Of a stretch of 64,000 nt of DNA, positions 52,972 through 60,843 are shown one piece after another. The stretch's first letter is position 1. Each line of letters opens with the position of its first letter. Under the pieces are notes generated by a model that saw nothing but the letters and a program-made list of their open reading frames with translations, did not search any database and was not told the DNA's origin. A program made the position numbers and the translations under genes. This DNA comes from Streptomyces sp. LBL (GTDB lineage: Bacteria; Actinomycetota; Actinomycetes; Streptomycetales; Streptomycetaceae): contig NZ_JARXYX010000005.1 in the NCBI RefSeq assembly GCF_029893585.1, forward strand, positions 1 through 64,000. Reading direction: 5' to 3'.

Positions 52972-55482
52972 TCAGTGCGGGAACGCTGTGAGCACCTTCC
53001 CAGTGAGAGGTTCGTAACGCACCAGCATTCTCACCCCTCCCACTGACCCGATCACATTCTGAACCGCAGGTTCGCCCTTCCTGGTCTTCAGGGTTCTCTC
53101 GGCATGCACAGCAGATCCCTTGTACCAGGTCCTTTGACTATTTGGACTCGTCACCACGTCAGCAACAGCATCCAAAATCTGGTCATCAGACCACCCCTGT
53201 GGGAAAGCGTCCTTACCGGGCGCCCCCGGGTACCTGTGACCATCAAGGATGTGATCCGCCCTCTCGTCACCGATCAGCTCCCGACCAATTCCGCAGTTGC
53301 TGTTGTGAACGAGTACCGGCGTAGCCCCCGCCAGCACATAGTACGTGTGGACCTCGTCGATCGTGAGGTCGTGTGTGCGCTGTCGCTTCGTGTAGTGCTG
53401 GACCGCGGAGATCTGGACGTTGGTGCCCGCGCTGGTGCGCAGGTGCCGGCCGGGCTTGAGGTCGCCGGCGTCGACCCACCTGCCGACGTCGGGGACCCAG
53501 AAGGGGTGGGTGTCCGTGGCCGTGAGCGTGGAGGGGCCGGACTTGGTGGTCACGGTGAGGAGCGTGAAGTCCTTGTCGTCCTCCGTGGTGATGGTGCGGA
53601 CGACCTTGCGTTTGACGGTCTTTCCGGTCTCCGGGTCGGTGACGAGGACGACGTCACCCGTTCTCAGGTCCTCGATGTTCCTCGTCGTGCCGTCGGCGAG
53701 CAGGACCTTCGTGCCCGGCAGAAAGCTGTGCTCGACCTCGCAGGAGGCGGCCGACTCCAGGATCTCGTCGGCCCACTTCTGCTCCTTGCGCCACTTCCGT
53801 ACCGCCTTGGCGATCTTCCAGGCGCCCTTGATGAGCTGGGCGCCCTTCTTGAACATCGCCGTCCAGGGGACGGCGTTCAACAGCAGGTTGGCGCAGCCCG
53901 AGACGCTGCCGCCCGTGCAACCCTTGAAGTCGTTCCAGCCGATGTAGTCCTTGAAGAGATCCCAGCCGACCTTCTTGACGACCTCGATGACGGGCGTCTG
54001 CTTGATCGCCCGTGCCTTGCCGACGTTGACGGTCTGCTGACTCGGGGTCGCCCGCTTGGTGACCGGGTTGTAGCCGACCGACTCCTGGACCTCCCTGGAG
54101 CAGTAGTCCAGCGAGTACTGGCAGGAGTTGGGGCGTGAGCCGATCTCGGTTCCGGCGGGGTCACTCAGGGTGACCGGGTTGTTGTCGCTGTAGGCGTAGG
54201 CGTTGAGGGACTGCGGGTCGTCCGTGTTCAGGAGCGGGTCGACGGAGAGGAAGCGGCCCGTCGCCGGGTCGTACTCCCGCGCCCCGAGGTGGGTCAGACC
54301 GGTCGTCGTGTCCTGGGGGCCGCCGACGAAGCCCTTCTCCCCCGGCCAGCCGGTGGGCGGGCTGCCGCGAGTGCCGCCGAACGGGGTGGAGCGGCGCTGC
54401 CGCATCGTCAGGTCGGCGGCGTTGACGGCGATCTCGGAGGTGCCGTGGTGGTCGCCGATGAGGAAGGCGAGCTTGTTGTCGTCGGTGCGGATGGCCTGGT
54501 TGCCGCCGCCGAGGTCGTAGTAGCGGGTCGCCTTGTCGGCGGTGGCGCCCTTGGCGAGGGTGAGTTCCATGCCCCCGAGGTAGACGGTGGTCTCCGCGTC
54601 CGTGCGGCGGATCAGGCGCTCGCCGTCGGCGTCGTACACGTACGACGTCGCTTTGGTGCCGCCGCCGCTGGTCGGTTCGGTCACCTTGGCGAGGTGACCC
54701 TCGGCGTCCCACTCAAGGGTCTGCTTGTTGCCGCCGACGGTCCGGTTCTCGGTGTCACCGGTCGCCGTGTAGGTGAAGCTGTCGGTCGCCGTGCCCGTCG
54801 GGCCGACGGTGTCGATGCTGGTGACCGCGTGCGGGCGGATGCCGCCGGCCGCCGGGTAACTGTAGGTGCGCTTGACGTCCTTGGTGGTGTCGCCGGCCGT
54901 GTCGTGCCGGGTCTCGCCGGTGCGGTTGCCGCTCTTGTCGTAGATGTAGGAGTGCCAGTACGCGGCCGGTCCGCCGAGCACCGAGCCGCTCGGGGTGGCG
55001 GAGCAGCTCGTCGTGCCCTGGGTCCAGGCCTCGGTGAGGCGGGTCAGATGGTCGTACTGGAAGCACTGGGTGTCTGTGCCGGAGCGGGACACGTCCGAGA
55101 TGGAGGTGACGTTGCCGGCCTCGTCGTACGCGTAGGTCGCGGACCGGTCGGTACCGGGCACATCCTCACGGTCGAGGCGGCTGTTGGCCAGCCGCTGGGT
55201 TCCCCACTGGTAGTCGCTGGTGACCTTCGTTTCCTTCGCGCCGGCCGCTTGATAGACGAACTGCAGCGGCTTGCCCACGTAGTTGTAGGTGGTGTCGGTG
55301 ACATAGGTGACGCCACCGGCCGCGCCGAGTTTCTTGAGCCGCCCGATCTCGTCGTAGGTCGGAGTGAGGATCTCGGATGCCAGGGAACCGGCCGCCGGGT
55401 AGCTCTTGGACTGGACGGTGCCGTCGAGGTTGTAGACGGTGCTAGACAGATAGGTTCCCGCCAGGGCCTCCTCCCCCGTCAC
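52972..55482 (-). CDS. Rhs-Hint-EndoU toxin, 3' part of a broken gene
   Basis: An 836-codon open frame. Residues 1-440 are Rhs/YD repeats (YDEIGRLKKLG, YDEAGNVTSI, YVYDADGERLIRR) ending in the Rhs core motif LGAREYDPATGRFLSVDPL. A linker with WTAMFKKGAQLIKGAWKIA follows. Residues about 595-727 are a Hint autoprotease (HSFLPGTKVLLADGTT... to TYYVLAGATPVLVHN). Residues 728-836 are a bacterial EndoU nuclease (ADHILDGHRYPGAPGK, FPQGWSDDQIL, VRYEPLTGKVLTAFPH), a toxin class that cuts tRNA. The reading frame has no signal or start of its own; it is the tail of a larger gene interrupted upstream. Confidence 0.85.
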   Translation of the reverse strand: MTGEEALAGTYLSSTVYNLDGTVQSKSYPAAGSLASEILTPTYDEIGRLKKLGAAGGVTYVTDTTYNYVGKPLQFVYQAAGAKETKVTSDYQWGTQRLANSRLDREDVPGTDRSATYAYDEAGNVTSISDVSRSGTDTQCFQYDHLTRLTEAWTQGTTSCSATPSGSVLGGPAAYWHSYIYDKSGNRTGETRHDTAGDTTKDVKRTYSYPAAGGIRPHAVTSIDTVGPTGTATDSFTYTATGDTENRTVGGNKQTLEWDAEGHLAKVTEPTSGGGTKATSYVYDADGERLIRRTDAETTVYLGGMELTLAKGATADKATRYYDLGGGNQAIRTDDNKLAFLIGDHHGTSEIAVNAADLTMRQRRSTPFGGTRGSPPTGWPGEKGFVGGPQDTTTGLTHLGAREYDPATGRFLSVDPLLNTDDPQSLNAYAYSDNNPVTLSDPAGTEIGSRPNSCQYSLDYCSREVQESVGYNPVTKRATPSQQTVNVGKARAIKQTPVIEVVKKVGWDLFKDYIGWNDFKGCTGGSVSGCANLLLNAVPWTAMFKKGAQLIKGAWKIAKAVRKWRKEQKWADEILESAASCEVEHSFLPGTKVLLADGTTRNIEDLRTGDVVLVTDPETGKTVKRKVVRTITTEDDKDFTLLTVTTKSGPSTLTATDTHPFWVPDVGRWVDAGDLKPGRHLRTSAGTNVQISAVQHYTKRQRTHDLTIDEVHTYYVLAGATPVLVHNSNCGIGRELIGDERADHILDGHRYPGAPGKDAFPQGWSDDQILDAVADVVTSPNSQRTWYKGSAVHAERTLKTRKGEPAVQNVIGSVGGVRMLVRYEPLTGKVLTAFPH

Positions 55483-56230
55483 GGAGGGGATGGCCGCCGC
55501 GGTGCGCCATCGTCCACTCCCCCGCCTTCGGGGTGTAGGTCATCGGGTCGATGAAGACCGGGAACGTTGTGTCAGGGGCCGTCAACATGCCCTGGTCCGG
55601 GGTGAGGTGCAACTGGCCGCCGTCCGCGGTGACGCCGACGTCGACGGAGGCGACCTTGGCGGCGTCACCCGGGCCGTCGGTGGCGTCCTCCGTGGACACG
55701 GATGTGGACGTGGACACACCGGTGAGAGTGCGGGCAGCGGAGGCCGCGGACGGCTGCGTGCCGGAGTCCCACATGACAGGCTTGGGCGCCTGGAACACTA
55801 CGCCGCCCATGGCCTCGTCGACCGCCTCCAGACCGCCGGATTCCGTGGCCCGCAGATCCAGCCCCGGTGACTCGACGGCCAGCTTCAGCTCCGCGAGCGT
55901 CGGGTTCTTCGCCGCCTCCGACGTTTTCACCACCAGCAACTGCGCGAACCCGTCCGCGGTTGCGCGCATCCTCAGGTCAACGTCCGGAAGCACGTCGGCA
56001 TACGTCGCGGTGTCGCCGTCCAGCGCCGGGGCCGGCAGCGGGGCAGGCCACGAGAACGACAGCTCCTTGCCGGTGCGTTCGAGGGTGACGAGCGGTCCCG
56101 CGCCCCCGCCGGAGAACGCGATGCCGACCGCGGCGGCGTTCGGCGTCACTGTGCCGTCGGACCGCTCGGCCAGGATGTTGTCGATCGCCTTCCACTGCCC
56201 GTCGGCCCGGGTACGGACCGGCTTGAGGTG
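55483..56230 (-). pseudogene. Rhs toxin gene, middle fragment with internal deletion
   Basis: Codons after the TAG at 56231 read HLKPVRTRADGQWKAIDNIL and continue with the carrier region of streptomycete wall-associated Rhs proteins (VDLRMRATADGFAQLLVVK, FPVFIDPMTYTPKAGEWTM). The frame then switches near 55490, where a large central part of the gene has been lost, and the downstream Rhs-EndoU frame begins (TGEEALAGTYLSS). Intact relatives usually have more than 1500 residues here, so the deletion probably removed hundreds of codons. Confidence 0.7.
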
Positions 56231-56593
56231 CTACACCTCCTCCAACTGTCCGTCCGGAGTGGCGTACACCTCGCCCGACTCGCTGCGCAGGGACGTGATC
56301 TCCACGTCCGAGCCACCGGCCTCGGCGGCCTCCTGGGCCGCCTGCGGCGTGGCAGCCGACTCGGGCGCCCTCTTGCCTGCCGCCACCACGTCCTTGCCCG
56401 CCGTCACCGCGTGCTTGCCCGCCGTCACCGCGTGCTTGCCCGCCGTCACCGCGGCCGTCGACTCCGCAGCGGTTGCGGACGGTGCGAAGGCGACAGGCTG
56501 TACGACTCCCACGAACACGGCGCCTGCGACAGCCACCAGAAACGGCCTGCGCGTCCGGCTCGGTCTACCGGAACGCCCCGTGGACGCACTCAT
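56231..56593 (-). pseudogene. Rhs toxin gene, N-terminal fragment ending in a nonsense codon
   Basis: The first 120 codons encode a signal peptide (FLVAVAGAVFVGVVQPVAFA...ATAA), an Ala/Lys-rich AVTAGKH repeat, and ITSLRSESGEVYATPDGQLEEV. An in-frame TAG at 56231-56233 then stands where relatives have Gln or Glu, so one base change has stopped the gene. Start is ATG 56593. Confidence 0.75.
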
Positions 56594-56661
56594 TTCCCCG
56601 CCCCCCGACTCCACAGCCCCCACCTCGGAGTCACACAAGTCCCAGAAAGTGCCAGGACTTT

Positions 56662-56696
56662 AAGCCGCCCTTAGCTGTGCACGTCAAGGGCGGTTT
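56662..56696. terminator. Hairpin between kinase and Rhs genes
   Basis: AAGCCGCCCTT and AAGGGCGGTTT pair (one G-T) around a 13-base loop, downstream of the kinase stop at 56886 and upstream of the Rhs start. Confidence 0.65.
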
Positions 56697-56885
56697 GATC
56701 TACGACGGCTCCTGAGAGCGCTCAGTGATACGGAATCAGCCACACGCGGTGAGTGATCGGGAAACGGACGAATCAGTTCCCATCGGGAGCCGGTGAAGCG
56801 AGAATCGATACGGCGTGTACGGGGGGTGAACCCTGCCCGGCGCCGATCACCAGCCGACGGGGGCGAGCCCTTGGCGCGAAACGGC
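56697..56885. other. Spacer at the border of the accessory insert
   Basis: This short, less GC-rich stretch lies between the terminator and the kinase stop. I see no gene. It may contain the insertion point of the toxin island. Confidence 0.5.
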
Positions 56886-58676
56886 TCACAGTTTGTCGAC
56901 ATCCAGGTTGGCGATCGCTGCCCTGGCCACCTCGCGTCCGCGCTCCGTGAAGTCGCCCTTGCCCGGGTAGCCGATGGAAAGCTTGTACATGTCGCCGGTG
57001 GAGTTCTTGTAGTAGAAGATCCGCAGCTCGCGAGGGCGAGGGTGCTGCGTGTCGTCGGTGGTGTAGATGACCGTGTTCTCGGCGGCCTTCTTACCCTGGT
57101 ACGTCGTCTCTTCGGGAGTGGTCTTCGACCCCGCGGGCATGTCGAACTGGTAGCTGCCGCTCTGCTTGAACTCGCCGTCGTCGTCGTACATCTCGGCGGC
57201 CGCGGAGCCCGCGATGTCGCCGGCCGTGTCCTCGGACTTCTTCTCCAGGGCCAGGCTGATCCAGATGGCGCCGCTCGCATCGGTGTACGTCACCCAGTGG
57301 CCCTTGTCGGTCTCCCGGTCGGGCCCGGATTTCTTGTAGCCGTCGGGCACCGCCGGCGTCGCGGCGACATCCGTCACGGACACCGTCTTCCAACCGTCCG
57401 GCAGCGGTCCCGCGAACGGATCCGCGTTCACCAGGTACGCCGCCACCGCCGCCGCGACGACCGCGGCACCGAGACCGAGCAGGGTCTTGAGGCCGAGCCG
57501 GATGCCGCCCCCGGTCGCGGGAGCGCCGGTGAGCTGGACGACCTGTGTCGGTGCCGGGGCCGGGGTCGGCGGATTCGCGGCGCGTTCCAGCAGGTCGCGG
57601 ACCTGGGTGGCGTTGGGGCGGCGTGCCGGGTCCTTCTGGAGCAGGCCGTTGATGGCCTCGGCGAGCGGGCCGTGCGCCGCGGCGGGCGGTGCCGGGGTCG
57701 CGTTGAGCACGGACTGGAGGGTGGCGGGCGTGTTGCTGCGGCGGAACGGGGAGACGCCCTCCGTGGCCGCGTACAGGACCACGCCGAGGGACCAGAGGTC
57801 GCTGGCCGGGCCGGGGCGCTGGCCCAGCACCCGTTCCGGCGCGATGTACTCGGGTGAGCCGACGAAGCCGCCGGTGTCGGTCAGATTGGTCTCGCCCTCG
57901 ATCTGCGCGATCCCGAAGTCGGTGAGTACGACCCGCTCGTGCCGGCCCAGGAGGACGTTGTCCGGCTTGACGTCCCGGTGCAGGATGCCCGCCGCGTGCG
58001 CGGCCTCCAGCGCGCCCAGCACCTCAAGGCCGGTTTTCGCCGCTTCGCGGGCCCCGAGGGTGCCCTCCTGCAACGCGTCGCCCAGCGAACGGCCCTGCAC
58101 CAGCTCCATCACGATCCACGGTCGGCCGTCCACGACCGCCACGTCATGGACGTTCACCACGGCCGGATGGTCGAGCCGGGCGGCGGCACGTGCCTCGCGG
58201 CGCATCCGCTCGTACGCCGTGGCCCGTTCACGCTCGGGAAGGTGGTCCGGAAGCAGGGGCTCCTTGACGGCGACCTCGCGCTCCACCGTCTCGTCCCTGG
58301 CCCGCCACACCGTGCCCATACCGCCGTGTCCGAGCTTGGCGAGCAGCCGGTAGCGGCCGGCGATGAGTCGTCCGGTGCCGGGGTGCGGCGTGGGAGGTGC
58401 CTGCGCCGATTGGGCCGGCTGAGTCGGCTGAGTCGGCTGGGCCGGTCTCGGTTGCGCGGGCTCCGGCTGCGGCTCCGGCTCCGGCTGCGGCTGCGGCTGC
58501 GGCTCCGGCTCCGGCTGCGGTGGCACGACCTGGGTGGGCAGGGCGTACGGGTTGCCGGGGTGCGGCACGGCCACCGGCGGGCCCGGCGGATTCGGCGGAT
58601 TTGGCGGATTTGGAGGGTGCAGAGCGAAACTCGTTGGCTCGTCGGACCCTTGAGGGACTCCCCCGTCGCTGCTCAT
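56886..58676 (-). CDS. Membrane Ser/Thr protein kinase with sensor domain
   Basis: The product has 596 residues. A 100-residue Pro/Gln/Glu-rich N-terminus (PEPEPQPQPQ) precedes a complete kinase domain: LGHGGMGTVWRARD, VAVKEP, HRDVKPDN, DFGIAQIEGE, GFVGSPEYIAPE. One membrane helix (TLLGLGAAVVAAAVAAYLV) follows. The outer domain of about 170 residues (PDGWKTVSVTDVAATPAVP to NLDVDKL) has no known name and is shared in style with its neighbours. Family: PknB-like kinases with envelope and differentiation roles in streptomycetes. It is next to the accessory insert. Confidence 0.93.
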   Translation of the reverse strand: MSSDGGVPQGSDEPTSFALHPPNPPNPPNPPGPPVAVPHPGNPYALPTQVVPPQPEPEPQPQPQPEPEPQPEPAQPRPAQPTQPTQPAQSAQAPPTPHPGTGRLIAGRYRLLAKLGHGGMGTVWRARDETVEREVAVKEPLLPDHLPERERATAYERMRREARAAARLDHPAVVNVHDVAVVDGRPWIVMELVQGRSLGDALQEGTLGAREAAKTGLEVLGALEAAHAAGILHRDVKPDNVLLGRHERVVLTDFGIAQIEGETNLTDTGGFVGSPEYIAPERVLGQRPGPASDLWSLGVVLYAATEGVSPFRRSNTPATLQSVLNATPAPPAAAHGPLAEAINGLLQKDPARRPNATQVRDLLERAANPPTPAPAPTQVVQLTGAPATGGGIRLGLKTLLGLGAAVVAAAVAAYLVNADPFAGPLPDGWKTVSVTDVAATPAVPDGYKKSGPDRETDKGHWVTYTDASGAIWISLALEKKSEDTAGDIAGSAAAEMYDDDGEFKQSGSYQFDMPAGSKTTPEETTYQGKKAAENTVIYTTDDTQHPRPRELRIFYYKNSTGDMYKLSIGYPGKGDFTERGREVARAAIANLDVDKL

Positions 58677-58729
58677 GGTTCATCCATATCGCGCCAACCG
58701 GTCCGGAAGCCACCTCGAACGCTTTCCGG

Positions 58730-60502
58730 TCACCGACCCGTGACCAAGGTGTCGACCGCGACGTCGAAGTACTCCTTCGCCTCCGGCACCTTTACGACCG
58801 GCGCCGAGACCCAGACGTCGTACAGCCGTCCGTCCTCCTCCCAGCACAGGTCGTACGTGTGCCGGGGGCCCTCCGCCGCGCTGAATCCGTCCCAGGTGAA
58901 CTCCCAGAGCGCGGCCGGACGTCCACGGTGCGCGACCCGGGTGACCCGGCCCTCGCGGTATCCGGGGTTGGTGTCCGGGCCCTCGGCCGCCGCCCGTCGC
59001 AGCACGGTCAGCGGGGCGCCCGTGTCGGGGTCGGCGACCCTGATACCGAGGCGGAAGGTGTTCCACGGTGACATGTAGAAGATCCGCTCGCCCTGCGGTT
59101 CGCGGGTGAAGCCGTCCGGCACGGCGAGCATGAACCCGGCGGGATCGCGGGAGAGGTGGTAGCCGGAGGGGGCGGAGCTCCCACTCGGGCTCAGGCCTCC
59201 ACTCAGGCCTCCACTCGGGCCCCCGCTCAGGCCCCCACTCGGGCTCGGCCTCGTGCTCGTGCTCGGGCTCGGGCTCGGGCTCGCACTCGCACTCGTCGAT
59301 GAGTAGGGTGCCGAACTCATCCGCGTACCCGCGCCGTTGGCGCCATCGCTCATCAGCAGCGCCGCCGCGGACACGCCCGCGCCGGCCATCGCGGCGACCA
59401 GCAGCGCGGTGATCAGCACGCCTCGCGGGGAGCGCCAGGGAAAGGCCGCCGGGGGCCGGGCGGGCTCGTCCGGCTGGGGCGGGGCGGACCCGGACGGCAG
59501 ATCCGACGGGCGGTCCGACGGCAGATCCGACGGCAGATCCGACGGGCGGTCCGACGGCGGCTTCGGCGTGTGGCCGGGCGGGGTGGCGGGGGTGTCGTCG
59601 GCCGGCCCCGTCCGGGCGCGGCCGAGCGACAGGGTGTGGGTGCGCCCGGGCGGCGGAGGCGAGGGCGTGCGGCCGGTGTCCCGGAAGGTCCGCAGCATCC
59701 GCTCGGCCCGCTCCGCGTCCAGCCGTCGGTCGGGATCGCGTTCGAGGAGGCCCCGTACGACCGACAGGATCGGCGTGGCCTGAGCGGGCGGCCGGATCTC
59801 GGCGGAGACGACGGCGTGCAGGATGCCGCCCAGCGAATCGCGACGGAACGGCGACTCACCGCTCAGGACCGTGCACAGCAGCGCGCCCAGTGACCACAGG
59901 TCGGAGGGCGGACCGGTGCCGGCCCCGGACATCCGCTCGGGCGCGGTGTACTCGGGCGAGCCGACGAAGGCACCGGTCTCGGTGAGCGTGGCGGCGCCCG
60001 CGACCTGGGCGATACCGAAGTCGGTGAGGACGACGCGGCCGGTGCCCTCCTCCACCAGGACGTTCGCGGGTTTGATGTCGCGGTGCAGGACCCCGGCCGC
60101 GTGCGCCGCGCGCAACGCGCCCAGCAGGGCGATGCCGATCCGGGCGGCCTCGTCGGCGTCGACCGGGCCGTGCGCGGCGATCCGCTCGGCGAGCGAGCCG
60201 CCCTCGATCAACTCCATGACGATGTACGGGCGTTCGTCGTGCTCGACGACGTCGTGGACCACGATGATGTGCGGATGGCTCAGCTGGGCGACCGCACTCG
60301 CCTCGCGCAGGGTCCGCTCCCGCTGCCGCCGGGCTCCCTCGGCGGAGAGCGTCTCGTCGAGAGGGAGTTCCTTGACCGCCACGCTCCGGCCGAGCAGCTG
60401 GTCGCTCGCCCGCCAGACGACCCCCATACCTCCGCGCCCGAGCTGCGCCTCGAGCCGGTAACGGCCCGCAATCACGCGGGAGTTTGCCCACTCGGTCCCC
60501 AT
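58730..60502 (-). CDS. Membrane Ser/Thr protein kinase with sensor domain
   Basis: The product has 590 residues. Kinase motifs: LGRGGMGVVWRASD, VAVKELPL, HRDIKPAN, DFGIAQVAGA, GAFVGSPEYTAPERM. A Pro-rich juxtamembrane part with RPSDLPSD repeats follows, then one helix (GVLITALLVAAMAGAGVSAAALLM), a Ser/Pro/Thr stalk and an outer domain of about 150 residues (SRDPAGFMLAVPDGFTREPQG to DVAVDTLV). ATG 60502 is chosen because CATAAT lies seven bases upstream (leaderless). It is separated by 53 bases from the kinase gene downstream. Confidence 0.92.
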   Translation of the reverse strand: MGTEWANSRVIAGRYRLEAQLGRGGMGVVWRASDQLLGRSVAVKELPLDETLSAEGARRQRERTLREASAVAQLSHPHIIVVHDVVEHDERPYIVMELIEGGSLAERIAAHGPVDADEAARIGIALLGALRAAHAAGVLHRDIKPANVLVEEGTGRVVLTDFGIAQVAGAATLTETGAFVGSPEYTAPERMSGAGTGPPSDLWSLGALLCTVLSGESPFRRDSLGGILHAVVSAEIRPPAQATPILSVVRGLLERDPDRRLDAERAERMLRTFRDTGRTPSPPPPGRTHTLSLGRARTGPADDTPATPPGHTPKPPSDRPSDLPSDLPSDRPSDLPSGSAPPQPDEPARPPAAFPWRSPRGVLITALLVAAMAGAGVSAAALLMSDGANGAGTRMSSAPYSSTSASASPSPSPSTSTRPSPSGGLSGGPSGGLSGGLSPSGSSAPSGYHLSRDPAGFMLAVPDGFTREPQGERIFYMSPWNTFRLGIRVADPDTGAPLTVLRRAAAEGPDTNPGYREGRVTRVAHRGRPAALWEFTWDGFSAAEGPRHTYDLCWEEDGRLYDVWVSAPVVKVPEAKEYFDVAVDTLVTGR

Positions 60503-60509
60503 GCGCCCC

Positions 60510-60515
60510 ATTATG
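60510..60515 (-). promoter_or_regulatory. -10 element, leaderless kinase promoter
   Basis: CATAAT on the minus strand, seven bases before the kinase ATG at 60502. Confidence 0.5.
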
Positions 60516-60580
60516 CCGCAGATGGCGTCCGCGCCCTCGAAATCCGGTCGCCGCCCGACGCCACTCCTCCGACCTCTCGG

Positions 60581-60745
60581 TCAGTACACGTGCTGCCCCA
60601 GGCCGACAGAACGACCCGGGAGCGAACACCTGTCTACTCCCGGGCCCGCCACCGCGCGGAAGGAGGTGGCGGGGTCGGTCAGCATCGCGGGAATCGCCAC
60701 GGTGGCCGCGACGATCGCGAGCAGCCGAATGACGATCCTCTTCAA
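60581..60745 (-). CDS. Possible small exported peptide (54 residues)
   Basis: TTG 60745 opens a 54-codon frame starting MKRIVIRLLAIVAATVAIPA, a good signal-peptide-like sequence with a basic start and hydrophobic core, followed by a short tail with one Cys. GGGGGC lies a few bases upstream. The frame ends at TGA 60581-60583. It lies between two kinase genes on the same strand. The evidence is composition only, so it may be chance; if real it could be a secreted partner of the kinases. Confidence 0.35.
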   Translation of the reverse strand: MKRIVIRLLAIVAATVAIPAMLTDPATSFRAVAGPGVDRCSLPGRSVGLGQHVY

Positions 60746-60843
60746 GCTCTGCCCCCTGTAGTGACCACTCAGATGGTTAGGGCATGTTCACATCATGCCT
60801 ACCCGGAAGAGCAACGGGAAGCAACGGGGGTCAACTGGCCTTA

